From assembly GCA_050633705.1 (NCBI GenBank), contig JBOEGZ010000007.1:124001-188000 (forward strand): 64,000 nt of DNA, in the 5' to 3' direction. The notes beneath the pieces were generated by a model that saw nothing but the letters and a program-made list of their open reading frames with translations, was not told where the DNA came from and made no database searches. This stretch comes from JAJFHI01 sp050633705 (lineage in GTDB: Bacteria > Pseudomonadota > Alphaproteobacteria > Rhizobiales > Hyphomicrobiaceae). Position 1 is the stretch's first letter; every line of letters begins with the position of its first letter. This document shows, one piece after another, positions 36,124-44,398 of this stretch. The translations under genes and the position numbers were made by a program.

Positions 36124-37335
36124 TTAACGCCGGCGCCTTTTTTTGCGCCGTTTTTTGTAACGTCGTTTCTTTTTTGCTTTTCTGGCAATTGCATCTTGGG
36201 CGCGTTTTTCCGCCCTGGCTTCTGTTCCTGACATCCAGTTTGCAAAGGCATGTGCCAAGCGGGGGCGGTTTAGGTCCCACCACGCAGCATCCCGCGCCAG
36301 GGCACGCTTAACATTCCTTGGATGTGTCGGAAGATAGGGCGCAAGTTCAATGCCAAGTGTTGGATGAAGCGAGAGTTCAGCAATTGCCGATCGCTTGCGT
36401 GGTCCGTAAGCGATGAGTTCTGCATGACCGGCCAACTGTGCGGTCTTGGTTGCAAAGGCGACGAATTTTTCGGCGCCTTGCTGGTTGGGCGCATCCTTCG
36501 GAATGGCATAATAATTTGTGTCGTAGATCTGCCCATCCCAAACAATTGAAATTGGCGCACCACGCGCACTGTCAATAAAGACGCGTCCGTTGAACGCTTG
36601 CCCCAAAACGGCTTGACCCTTTTCAACCAAGTCCAGGGATTCAGTTTGCGTATTGGCCCAAATGATATGGGGTTCAAGCTTAGACAAGCGTCGTAAAACA
36701 CGTTTCAAGCCAGCATCTGTTTCAAGTGTTTCGTAAACTTTTCCAGCTCTGACACCGTCAGCCATCAAAATGGTCTCAAACAAAAACTCAGGCTTGGCAA
36801 CCAGCGCGCGCTTACCGGGAAAGCTTTTTGTTTTAAACAGATCTCTGAGTTGACGAGGCTTTTTCTTGAAGGCCTTGGTGTTGAAAACGGTGATTGACGC
36901 CCAAGATAAACTTGCGACACCGCAATCATGCAAAAAGCCATCTAAGGTATCTCGGTTACTCTGACGTGTGCGGTCGGTGTCACCGGTGTCGCGGTTATTG
37001 TCCTCGGCGCCGGAAGATTGCCACTTTGTCAGCAAACCATTAGCGCACGCTGTGTCGATGGCATGCCTGTCGAGTTCCACGACATCTGGTTGTGGAGCCG
37101 TCGCATTCAGAGCATCCAGAGAATCCTCATTCTTAGGATGGTATTTTGGCTTTACGCGAATGTTGGTTTCATCTGCAAAGGGTTTCAACACTGCGATATC
37201 AAGCGCCTGACCGTAGGCGCCACCGAAGGTCGCAACTGTGAGATCGCTTTCGGTTTGAGCAAAGGCGGGATCAACCTTGGAATTGGCAATCGTAAGAATG
37301 GAAAGTACGAAAGCGGCAATGAACCTGTAAATCAT
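36124..37335 (-). CDS. ABC transporter substrate-binding protein (PotD-like)
   Basis: 403 aa with signal peptide (cleavage near AFA-QT, residue 26). The mature protein resembles the periplasmic spermidine/putrescine and iron binding family: VATFGGAYGQALDIAVLKPF, PDVVELDRHAID, and SIVWDGQIYDTNYYAIPKDAPN. The C-terminus ends in a run of Lys/Arg (KAKKKRRYKKRRKKRRRR), not usual for this family. It follows the permease gene by about 100 nt; no ATPase gene is nearby. Substrate could be a polyamine or iron. Confidence 0.85.
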   Translation of the reverse strand: MIYRFIAAFVLSILTIANSKVDPAFAQTESDLTVATFGGAYGQALDIAVLKPFADETNIRVKPKYHPKNEDSLDALNATAPQPDVVELDRHAIDTACANGLLTKWQSSGAEDNNRDTGDTDRTRQSNRDTLDGFLHDCGVASLSWASITVFNTKAFKKKPRQLRDLFKTKSFPGKRALVAKPEFLFETILMADGVRAGKVYETLETDAGLKRVLRRLSKLEPHIIWANTQTESLDLVEKGQAVLGQAFNGRVFIDSARGAPISIVWDGQIYDTNYYAIPKDAPNQQGAEKFVAFATKTAQLAGHAELIAYGPRKRSAIAELSLHPTLGIELAPYLPTHPRNVKRALARDAAWWDLNRPRLAHAFANWMSGTEARAEKRAQDAIARKAKKKRRYKKRRKKRRRR

Positions 37336-37439
37336 GTGGCGATCTCTGAATGTTTGATGTGAAGCGTTACTTCTTTTTTCACCCAGACCTTAACAAAACA
37401 AACTGGGCGTTGTCTGGGCGTTTGAAAAACTGAATGTAC

Positions 37440-39155
37440 TCATTGTCCTGCACGTCCTCTAGCGATGGTGCGATGTAATAGCAAAACGGGTATCAAGCCG
37501 ACCATGACAATGGCAAGTGCGCCGAGGGCCGCCTCTTCAAATTGATCAAGAGAAGCAAAGCTATAGACGTGTGTTGCCAGTGTTTCGAAATTAAATGGTC
37601 GCATGAGCAACGTAGCGGGTAGCTCTTTCATACTATCGACAAACACCAACAGCGCCGCAGTCCCAAGGGCTGGCAAAAGCAGCGGAAGATGAACACGTAG
37701 CAATGATGACATGCGGCTTTCGCCAAGTGCCCTAGCAGCGGCATCAAGATTGGGTGAAATCCTCTCAAGCCCGGATTCAACACTACCAAGTGCAACCGCA
37801 AGAAACCGAATAACGTAGGCCAGAGCGACAGCGATCAGCGAGCCGGATAACAATAGGCCAACAGATACACCAAATGTTTCGTGCAAAAAGCCATCGAACA
37901 TATTGTCGAACGCTGCAAGAGGTATGAGCAGGCCGATTGCTAAAACTGTTCCTGGGATTGCGTATCCCAGCGACGCCATGCGGACCGCCGGGCGGGTAAA
38001 CTTGTTGTTGGCAACGCGACGTGCATAGCTCAACGTCACAGCGATGATGACAGCAAGTGTGGCGCTCAAACATGCAAGTAGAAGACTGTTGCGGGCTGCT
38101 GCAACGAAGCCACTGGCGAAGCTGTCTTGCCAATAAGTCACTGCATGATCGAGCAAGACCACGAACGGCGCTACGAATCCGGCCAGAAATGGTAACAGGC
38201 AGATGGCTCCGGCGGCGTATCCGCGCCAACCTTCGATATCTTGAAATGGTATCGAACGGTACCTTCCAGTTGTGTGGTGATGACGGGCACGGCCACGCGC
38301 GAAGCGTTCAAGTGCAAACAAGATAACAACAAACATCAGCATGATCGTCGCAATTTGCGCGGCCCCGCCAAGGTTCGATCGTTGCAGCCATGTTGAATAG
38401 ATACTGGCCGTCAGTGTCTCGACGCCGAGAAACTGAACCGCTCCGAGGTCGTTAAGACATTCCATCAAGACGAGACTAAGTCCGGCTGCCAGGGCAGGTC
38501 GGGCGAGGGGAAGGGCAACCGACCAAAAGGTGCCAAGTGAAGTGCGACCTAGAGTGCGTGCAACTTCAAGAGCGCAGACCGACTGCTGTATGAAGCTGGC
38601 GCGAGCGCTGAGGTAAACGTAAGGATACAACACAACCGCCATGACGAAGATTGCGCCACCAAGAGAACGGATTTCGGGAAACCAGTAGTCGTGAATGGAG
38701 GTCCAACCCATTGTAGAGCGCAAGTAATTTTGCACTGGCCCAGAATAGTCCATCAATTCAACGTAGCAATACGCGACAATGTAAGTGGGAACGGCAAGCG
38801 GCAATACGAGCAGTCGGTCGACTACTCCACGACCGGGAAAACGATACATCGTTACGAGCCAAGCGGAGGCGGTGCCGATGATGAATGTAAGAGCACCTGT
38901 TCCCAACATTAAAATGAGCGTGCTCTGAAGCGATTGTGGTAGAACCGTTGCGACGAGATGGGACCAGATGTTGTCGGATGGCGAAAACGCTAGGTACACA
39001 ATTGTTAAGATTGGGATGCTCATGACCGCAAGGATTGCGGCAACGACCACAGACCAGCCAATGCTGGTCTCGCTGCTGGCGTGCCAAGCTTGCGCGCGTC
39101 CTAGAAGCGAAGTGCTTTGCGGGCTGGTCAAAATCGGTCTTGGCGGGAGCGGCAT
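37440..39155 (-). CDS. Two-domain ABC transporter permease (FbpB-like)
   Basis: About 571 aa from ATG 39155 (a TTG at 39206 is possible). Twelve hydrophobic segments in two similar halves, each with an EAA loop: ALEVARTLGRTSLGTFWSVALPLARPAL is the first (core EVARTLGRTSLG), DAAARALGESRMSSLLRVHLPLLLPAL the second (core AARALGESRMSS). Fused permeases of this kind serve iron(III), thiamine or polyamine importers. It precedes the binding protein in the same direction and follows a histidine kinase gene. Confidence 0.88.
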   Translation of the reverse strand: MPLPPRPILTSPQSTSLLGRAQAWHASSETSIGWSVVVAAILAVMSIPILTIVYLAFSPSDNIWSHLVATVLPQSLQSTLILMLGTGALTFIIGTASAWLVTMYRFPGRGVVDRLLVLPLAVPTYIVAYCYVELMDYSGPVQNYLRSTMGWTSIHDYWFPEIRSLGGAIFVMAVVLYPYVYLSARASFIQQSVCALEVARTLGRTSLGTFWSVALPLARPALAAGLSLVLMECLNDLGAVQFLGVETLTASIYSTWLQRSNLGGAAQIATIMLMFVVILFALERFARGRARHHHTTGRYRSIPFQDIEGWRGYAAGAICLLPFLAGFVAPFVVLLDHAVTYWQDSFASGFVAAARNSLLLACLSATLAVIIAVTLSYARRVANNKFTRPAVRMASLGYAIPGTVLAIGLLIPLAAFDNMFDGFLHETFGVSVGLLLSGSLIAVALAYVIRFLAVALGSVESGLERISPNLDAAARALGESRMSSLLRVHLPLLLPALGTAALLVFVDSMKELPATLLMRPFNFETLATHVYSFASLDQFEEAALGALAIVMVGLIPVLLLHRTIARGRAGQ

Positions 39156-39334
39156 TACGAGGGTTTCATTTTCAATCGCAGAACTTGGCTTCGGCCCTTT
39201 AAGCAAATTGCTTATCGCGTTGGCGCAAATCGGCAGGTAAATCCGTGTTCGTTTTGGTTGCGGCCAGATTAGACTCTATTCGTCAACTTTAAAAGCCAAT
39301 CGGCTTGTTTCATAATAGATTTCTTGATTATCCG

Positions 39335-41176
39335 TTAAACTGGAATGACGCGGTCTTTGCCAAAACAAACGTCGACTGTCGTGCCGCGGCCAAGTTTGCT
39401 TTTAATGTCGAGTTTGGCGCCGTTTTGTTCGGCCAACTGATGGATCAGAGGAAAACCAAGACCGTAACCACCGCCTTGGCGCCGTCTGAGTGCATCGGGG
39501 CCTTTTCCTTTCAAGGCTTGTTGTACCGCGGCATGTGGCATTCCAGGTCCTGTATCACGAACACTTAACTTTACCGGGCCATTGAGCCGATAGCTGGTTG
39601 CGACCGTGATCTTTCCACCGGCCGGTGTGAATTTCATAGCGTTGGTGACGAGATTGATGATGATCTGGCGCACACTGGTTGCGTCAGCCACGACATGGGG
39701 CAGGCGTTGTTTGGCGGTAAATGCGAGGGTTAATCCGCGTTCTTTTGCCAACGGCCTTAGGCCGGAGACAACGCGTTGTGTCAGGTCATTGAAGTCAAGC
39801 TCGGTGTATTCTGTTGGGCCTTTGCTCTCTTGTTGGTCTTCGGTTTCCTTGGGGAGCATACGGGCAATGACGCCGAGCAGGTGTTGAGCATTGTCGTGAA
39901 TGTCTGACGCGTAAGATTTGTATCGGGCGTTTTCGATTGGCCCGATCAATTCATCTCTCATGATCTCCGAAGCTGCCGAAATGGCGCTAAGGCTTGTTTT
40001 CATCTCGTGGGCGAGTTTCGCAAGACCTGCAACGGTCATATTTGAAATCGGAATATTTCCCAGTCCGCCATCAACAGTGGGTTCGTTGTTGCTGTATTGA
40101 GCAGCCTGGCGCAGCGCTTCAACCGAAAATTTTAGCGCCTGTTCGACTTTGTTGAAGTCAGGCACGCTGAGGAAGTCGTCATTGCGTTTGTTGGGTTTCC
40201 TCTTAGCTTTGTTTTGTGTTGACGAAGACTTGGCCGATGAGGAAGCCTCTGCCGACGACGACACCTCGGATTGGCGCAGTTTGTCTGGTGTTGCCCGACG
40301 ACTGACTGGGGCATCACGCAGGGATTCAGTTTGGGCCGGTGAAAGGTTCATTTTTTTGCCCGACCTGATTTGCTTAGCAATGGCGAGCAACACTGCCGCG
40401 TCACGATCTTCCTCACTGACCGGCGGTATTGGCGACGAGATCGGCAATTCCGGTTGTGCAATTTCGTTTTTCGACTTGGACTTCGGCGCAGGTTTTCGTT
40501 TTGCGGTGGATTTCACTTTTGATGAAGAACACGTGCTGGATTTTGAGCGAGAACTTGAGCGCGAGGGCTTGGTCTTTTTCGCAGTCTTATTCGATTTTTT
40601 GCTGACCGGCTCTACCTTGTTAGCTGCGGTCTTTTCTTCTGCAGTTGGGCTCGCTTTTGTTGCGTTTTTTTTACGCCGCTTTAGAGCAGGTTTGCGCGGT
40701 GTTTTGGTTTCTTTTTTGGCAGCCTTTGGAGTGTCTTGTTGGATCTGCGGTTTGCCAGCGACCGAGCGCTTTTCAAAAGTATGCGTTTCGCTGCGCTCTT
40801 CGACCAACAGAAGCCTTTCATCTACTCCAGAAACACGTGAGACAAGGCATGGGATGCGTTCGGCCCCGTTTCGCGTCCAAAGTAACAGGTCTTCTTGTTG
40901 CGGAGATTTGAGGTCACCTTCACCAATCAGAAATCTGAGGCGGACGAAACCTGGCATCCCGGCGTCCAGGATCAAGGGCGGCATACGCGTGTCTGTCGAC
41001 CAGCCAAACCGCGCGCACCCCAATGCGTTGGCCGCAAGAACGCGGTTGCGTACCGGATCAAGGATCCAGACCGCTTGGCGATATTGCTCCAAGTCTTCGC
41101 TGAATCCCGTCATCTCACGGGTATCCAGATTATATGCATAGCTCCTCATAACGGGGTGATTGTTAGGGGATTCCAA
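39335..41176 (-). CDS. Sensor histidine kinase with long basic linker
   Basis: 613 aa, apparently soluble. Residues 30-125 look PAS-like (AVWILDPVRNRVLAANALGC). Residues 138-335 are a Lys/Ser/Ala-rich low-complexity linker. The kinase core follows: H-box LAHEMKTSLSAI with His390, N-box IINLVTNAMKFTP (507-518), G1 DTGPGM (541-546), G2 GYGLG (570-574). The H-box has Ser where Pro is normal (TSL for TPL). It resembles PleC/DivJ/PdhS-type kinases of alphaproteobacteria, but the cognate regulator is not encoded nearby. Confidence 0.88.
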   Translation of the reverse strand: MESPNNHPVMRSYAYNLDTREMTGFSEDLEQYRQAVWILDPVRNRVLAANALGCARFGWSTDTRMPPLILDAGMPGFVRLRFLIGEGDLKSPQQEDLLLWTRNGAERIPCLVSRVSGVDERLLLVEERSETHTFEKRSVAGKPQIQQDTPKAAKKETKTPRKPALKRRKKNATKASPTAEEKTAANKVEPVSKKSNKTAKKTKPSRSSSRSKSSTCSSSKVKSTAKRKPAPKSKSKNEIAQPELPISSPIPPVSEEDRDAAVLLAIAKQIRSGKKMNLSPAQTESLRDAPVSRRATPDKLRQSEVSSSAEASSSAKSSSTQNKAKRKPNKRNDDFLSVPDFNKVEQALKFSVEALRQAAQYSNNEPTVDGGLGNIPISNMTVAGLAKLAHEMKTSLSAISAASEIMRDELIGPIENARYKSYASDIHDNAQHLLGVIARMLPKETEDQQESKGPTEYTELDFNDLTQRVVSGLRPLAKERGLTLAFTAKQRLPHVVADATSVRQIIINLVTNAMKFTPAGGKITVATSYRLNGPVKLSVRDTGPGMPHAAVQQALKGKGPDALRRRQGGGYGLGFPLIHQLAEQNGAKLDIKSKLGRGTTVDVCFGKDRVIPV

Positions 41177-41523
41177 AAGCTATTGCGAACGAAATGCCAG
41201 GTGCCTTGTTGGGGATTTGCAGGTCGATTACCGCGAGCTGAGACACCTCCGGTTGCAGCCTGTTAGATGCTGATACATCTTACAGGCTTGGAGTTCGCTC
41301 TGTCCAATATGATATCTTATTGGAATATAATGATTTTTCGTTATTCACAGAACGTTTCAAACAGATCTAGTGCGTTGTCAAAACGCACACGCCAGCTAAA
41401 ATGTCGGGTCTGAATCCTTGCTGCGAGGCAAAGAGCTTATGCACAGTTGATCATTGAAGACTGGCGGACTAGGTATCGCAAACGCGGCGTTTTAGCCGTT
41501 GTTCAAATTCAGCAAATCGGGTC

Positions 41524-41552
41524 TTGGTGTCGGATCAATTATCGGCTATTAC
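41524..41552 (+). promoter_or_regulatory. Candidate promoter of tRNA-His
   Basis: TTGGTG (41524-41529), 17-nt spacer, TATTAC (41547-41552), about 60 nt ahead of the mature tRNA. The 436-nt interval 41177-41612 holds nothing else I can identify. Confidence 0.3.
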
Positions 41553-41612
41553 CACGCTCAACACCGACTTTCGGTGTCGAATAGCGGCCAGAAGTCGTGG
41601 TCTGCTCGGATT

Positions 41613-41689
41613 GCCGCCTTAGCTCAGTTGGTTAGAGCGCTAGATTGTGGATCTAGAGGTCCCCCGTTCGAGCCGGGGAGGCGGTACCA
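41613..41689 (+). tRNA. trnH: tRNA-His (GTG), without G-1, with A73
   Basis: A full 77-nt cloverleaf: acceptor GCCGCCT with AGGCGGT, D arm GCTC/GAGC, anticodon stem CTAGA/TCTAG with loop TTGTGGA (anticodon GTG), T arm CCCCG/CGGGG with TTCGAGC, discriminator A73 and encoded CCA. Position 1 is G opposite T72, and the base before it is T, so the otherwise near-universal extra G-1 opposite C73 is missing. This is the known derived state of many alphaproteobacteria. Confidence 0.95.
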
Positions 41690-41986
41690 AATATTCCAAT
41701 AAGTTAGATGAATTTAGTTTGATAGCACCATTAACCTAGGCACTTCCTAGCCACTTTTGAAACTGAATTTTGCGTCGCCACAAATTCAGAATAGCAAATG
41801 GTTTTTGGTAGGGCAGGGGAGTGTTGGAATCGAATTCCAAATCGCGACTCGTCGTAGGTTGCACCGTCTCTCCTGCAGCAGGGTGTCGGGGCATGCATTG
41901 ATGGATTTGATCACAGCTTAGGTGTGCTCACGATCAAGCAGAAATGTTGGGTGGCGTGCCCTAGAGTTCGCAGAGACATTTCCAAT

Positions 41987-42190
41987 TCAGCAGAACGAGA
42001 CACAGCTTTTGTCAGCCGCTTTCGTCATAGTGTTGATGACTAGCTTCAAGCGCGGCAAGTGGTTGGTCACCACACCCCACATAACCTTAGGGTCAACCCG
42101 AAAATATCCCTGCGGAATTTGATTGCCTGTTCCAATGATGCGCCGCCAAGGGATGTTGGGATACTGCTCGGTCACGTCTTCGGGTAAATG
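41987..42190 (-). pseudogene. hepT: Remnant of a HepT (DUF86) toxin gene
   Basis: The minus-strand frame reads LPEDVTEQYPNIPWRRIIGTGNQIPQGYF then VDPKVMWGVVTNHLPRL (quoted in parts), which matches the C-terminal half of HepT toxins (typical: LP..YP.IPWR.IIGMRN...HGYF.VD). The N-terminal half is missing and an in-frame stop lies just upstream. The catalytic Arg-x4-His of HepT is replaced by Gly and Gln, so even this fragment could not be active. No intact MntA antitoxin partner is visible. Confidence 0.55.
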
Positions 42191-42302
42191 ATGGCGTCTG
42201 TAATCATCATCGCCGCATCACTTATGTTAATTCTTAGAGTATAAATATAATTCAAGTGTCCTGCTCGTTTTTGGAGCGAGGCCCTTTTTTAGAGGTGGTA
42301 AT

Positions 42303-42336
42303 GGTCGCCATCGATTAGAGAGTCGATGTAGCGACC
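42303..42336 (+). repeat. Long imperfect inverted repeat
   Basis: GGTCGCCATCGA (42303-42314) pairs with TCGATG (42323-42328) and GCGACC (42331-42336), a 12-bp stem with a 2-nt bulge and an 8-nt loop. No T-run follows. The surrounding interval 41690-42616 contains only the HepT remnant and this hairpin; nothing else can be supported. Confidence 0.6.
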
Positions 42337-42616
42337 CTAATTGCTGGCATCGGTTATCTGGGCCGCAACTGAATTACAATGTCCATTGTTAGTGAAAGCT
42401 GCGATTACCATCACAAAATTGAAATGTTGTGATGGGCCAACTAGAGACGTATATTCTCGATTGATAGGGTGCATCCTACATCAGCATTGACGTACGGATA
42501 AGGATCGCCGAACATGCGACCTAGCGGTGAAGTCGCCCCAACCGGGACTTTAAGCATCAAAGCTTAATGCCAGAATTGTTCCTCCGAGATCCATCGCGAA
42601 ACGACGGTATTGTTCA

Positions 42617-43633
42617 TCATGTGGCCTCGGTAAGACGACAGTCAAGGAACCGACTTATCAGACGGTCGTACCAGGTGTGCATTGCGTCCTTTGCGTGAAA
42701 ACCGACATGACCACCGCTGCTTGCAAGCACGACATTTAAGTTTGCCGGACAATTCTCTTTAAGTTTTCGATATGGCGTCGCTGGGATCCATGGATCATTT
42801 TCGGCGTGAATCAAAAGGGTCGGTATTTGAATATCGCTTAAGACTCTCATGCCTGCCGTGTTGGCATAATAGTCATCTGCATCTGCAAAGCCGTTGCGTG
42901 GTGCAATCACATCGTTATCGAATTGATAAATTGTGCACGCATTGGCTATAGAAGCCTCTTCATCAGAACCCAGGTGCGCATTTAGTCCGAGGTAATCCTT
43001 CTTCATGCGGCGCAAAAGCCACGTGTGATAGAGCCAGTTGCGTGGCGCCATAAGACGCTGCGCCGCCTCGATTGGAACGATCGGTGCTGACACAGCCGCT
43101 GCACCGATGATGCGAACGGGGGCACAGTCGCGGGCCAGAAGATTGATGAGAATGTTGCCGCCGAGCGAAAAACCAATGGCAAAGATGCCCGCACTCACAA
43201 GGTTGTTGTCAATATTTGCAAGAATATCGGTGAGATTGCCGGCGCTTCCGGCATGGTAGTATTGACTGCACGATTTGCTCGAGGAGCCAGCACCGCGCAG
43301 GTTCACCCGTAGGACCCGATGGCCTCGCTCGAGGTGGTATTTAGCCGTTTGCCGGATGTAAGTGCTGTCCGTGCAGCCCGTCAGTCCGTGGATCAAAACG
43401 ATGAGCGGGCCCTTTACGTTTACCCGCGGCGTTTCGAGCATGCCCGTGAGTATATCGCCTGAACCGTCTGATGTAGGAAACGTGACAGGCTGAGATATGC
43501 TGGGAAGCGGCGTAGCGGTTTCGACAAGCTGGTTGCGTAAGGTTTGCAGGTCTCCGCCCCACCAAGGTGCCCGTTCACGAAATTCTGGAACGGTGTCTAA
43601 ATCAGGAGAAGGTGAGCGTGTGCGATTCAACAT
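42617..43633 (-). CDS. YheT-family alpha/beta hydrolase
   Basis: 338 aa. Typical YheT/ABHD-type features: N-terminal RAPWWGGDLQTL, oxyanion motif IHGLTG (81-86), NLRGAG (111-116), nucleophile Ser156 in GFSLGGN, catalytic Asp in HAENDPWIP and His in SSGGHVGFH. Family members are esterases of unclear substrate. An unknown small gene ends 12 nt upstream on the same strand. Confidence 0.9.
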   Translation of the reverse strand: MLNRTRSPSPDLDTVPEFRERAPWWGGDLQTLRNQLVETATPLPSISQPVTFPTSDGSGDILTGMLETPRVNVKGPLIVLIHGLTGCTDSTYIRQTAKYHLERGHRVLRVNLRGAGSSSKSCSQYYHAGSAGNLTDILANIDNNLVSAGIFAIGFSLGGNILINLLARDCAPVRIIGAAAVSAPIVPIEAAQRLMAPRNWLYHTWLLRRMKKDYLGLNAHLGSDEEASIANACTIYQFDNDVIAPRNGFADADDYYANTAGMRVLSDIQIPTLLIHAENDPWIPATPYRKLKENCPANLNVVLASSGGHVGFHAKDAMHTWYDRLISRFLDCRLTEAT

Positions 43634-43645
43634 TAAAGCGTCCTG

Positions 43646-44059
43646 TTATAGAGCCCGACAAACGATGTGTCTGTTTTCTGTAAGATAGACTTGTAGGGTG
43701 CCAAGTTGATCAATTCCTCCAGATGCTCCACGGTATCCGATCTGAGCAAGACGATACCATCCATAAGGCACGGAACCTGCTTTTCTGGTCACCAGAATAG
43801 AGTAGTGTTGAAATCCGTCCGGTAAAAAAACGTCGATCGAATTGCTTCTCGCGACTTTCTGAACTTCGCTGGTAATATCACATGCACCCTTATGGTGGTG
43901 AACGGCGTAGGTTTCGTTTTTGTCCCGGACCTTAGAGACAGCGCAGTTATCATTGTGGACTATAAATCCAAAGGTGAAGTTTTTTACGGCGGCAATGCGA
44001 AAAATGCTGACAAGTTTGAAATAAAGTATTTCGAGCATGTTCTTGAATCGATAGCGCAA
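43646..44059 (-). CDS. Hypothetical protein upstream of the YheT-like gene
   Basis: 137 aa, no recognised family. The N-terminal 30 residues are moderately hydrophobic (MLEILYFKLVSIFRIAAV), possibly a poor signal sequence; the rest looks beta-rich (SIDVFLPDGFQHYSILVTRK, GTLQVYLTENRHIVCR). Its stop is 12 nt ahead of the hydrolase start, so the two could form an operon. With no homologue recalled, it might still be spurious. Confidence 0.4.
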   Translation of the reverse strand: MRYRFKNMLEILYFKLVSIFRIAAVKNFTFGFIVHNDNCAVSKVRDKNETYAVHHHKGACDITSEVQKVARSNSIDVFLPDGFQHYSILVTRKAGSVPYGWYRLAQIGYRGASGGIDQLGTLQVYLTENRHIVCRAL

Positions 44060-44398
44060 GGCATCAATGGCTAAAATGGAGGACGCCGCGAGAATATTTT
44101 AGAGCTCGTAAAGCCACATCCGCTTGAGAGCCCCGGTCTCAAGGACGATTTTTGGGTCGGATGCTATCTATGTTACGCGTTTAACCAAGGTCGAAATAAT
44201 GTCGATCACGTTCGCGTGTGATCGCGTGCGTTTATCCTGATGAAAAATTGCCTGTAACGAATACACAGTTCGCTGCATCATAAAATAACTGTGCCCGAGA
44301 AGAAGTTTTGCCTGACTACGGCGCGCTGGCGCTCGCATACTATTTCGGCTGCCAGTTATTTGGGCCGCAATTTCAATTGCCGGAGGACAATAAGATCC
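44060..44398. other. Gene-free interval with a small hairpin
   Basis: Between the divergent hypothetical gene and the glutamate-synthase-like gene. CTTGAGA (44122-44128) pairs with TCTCAAG (44136-44142), followed by GACGATTTTT, which could be a weak plus-strand terminator. No other element is evident; promoters for both directions are expected here. Confidence 0.4.

Noticed and set aside
40149..41141. 330-codon open frame antisense to the histidine kinase
   Set aside because: Arises from the Lys/Ser-rich linker read backwards; no domain and no ribosome site.
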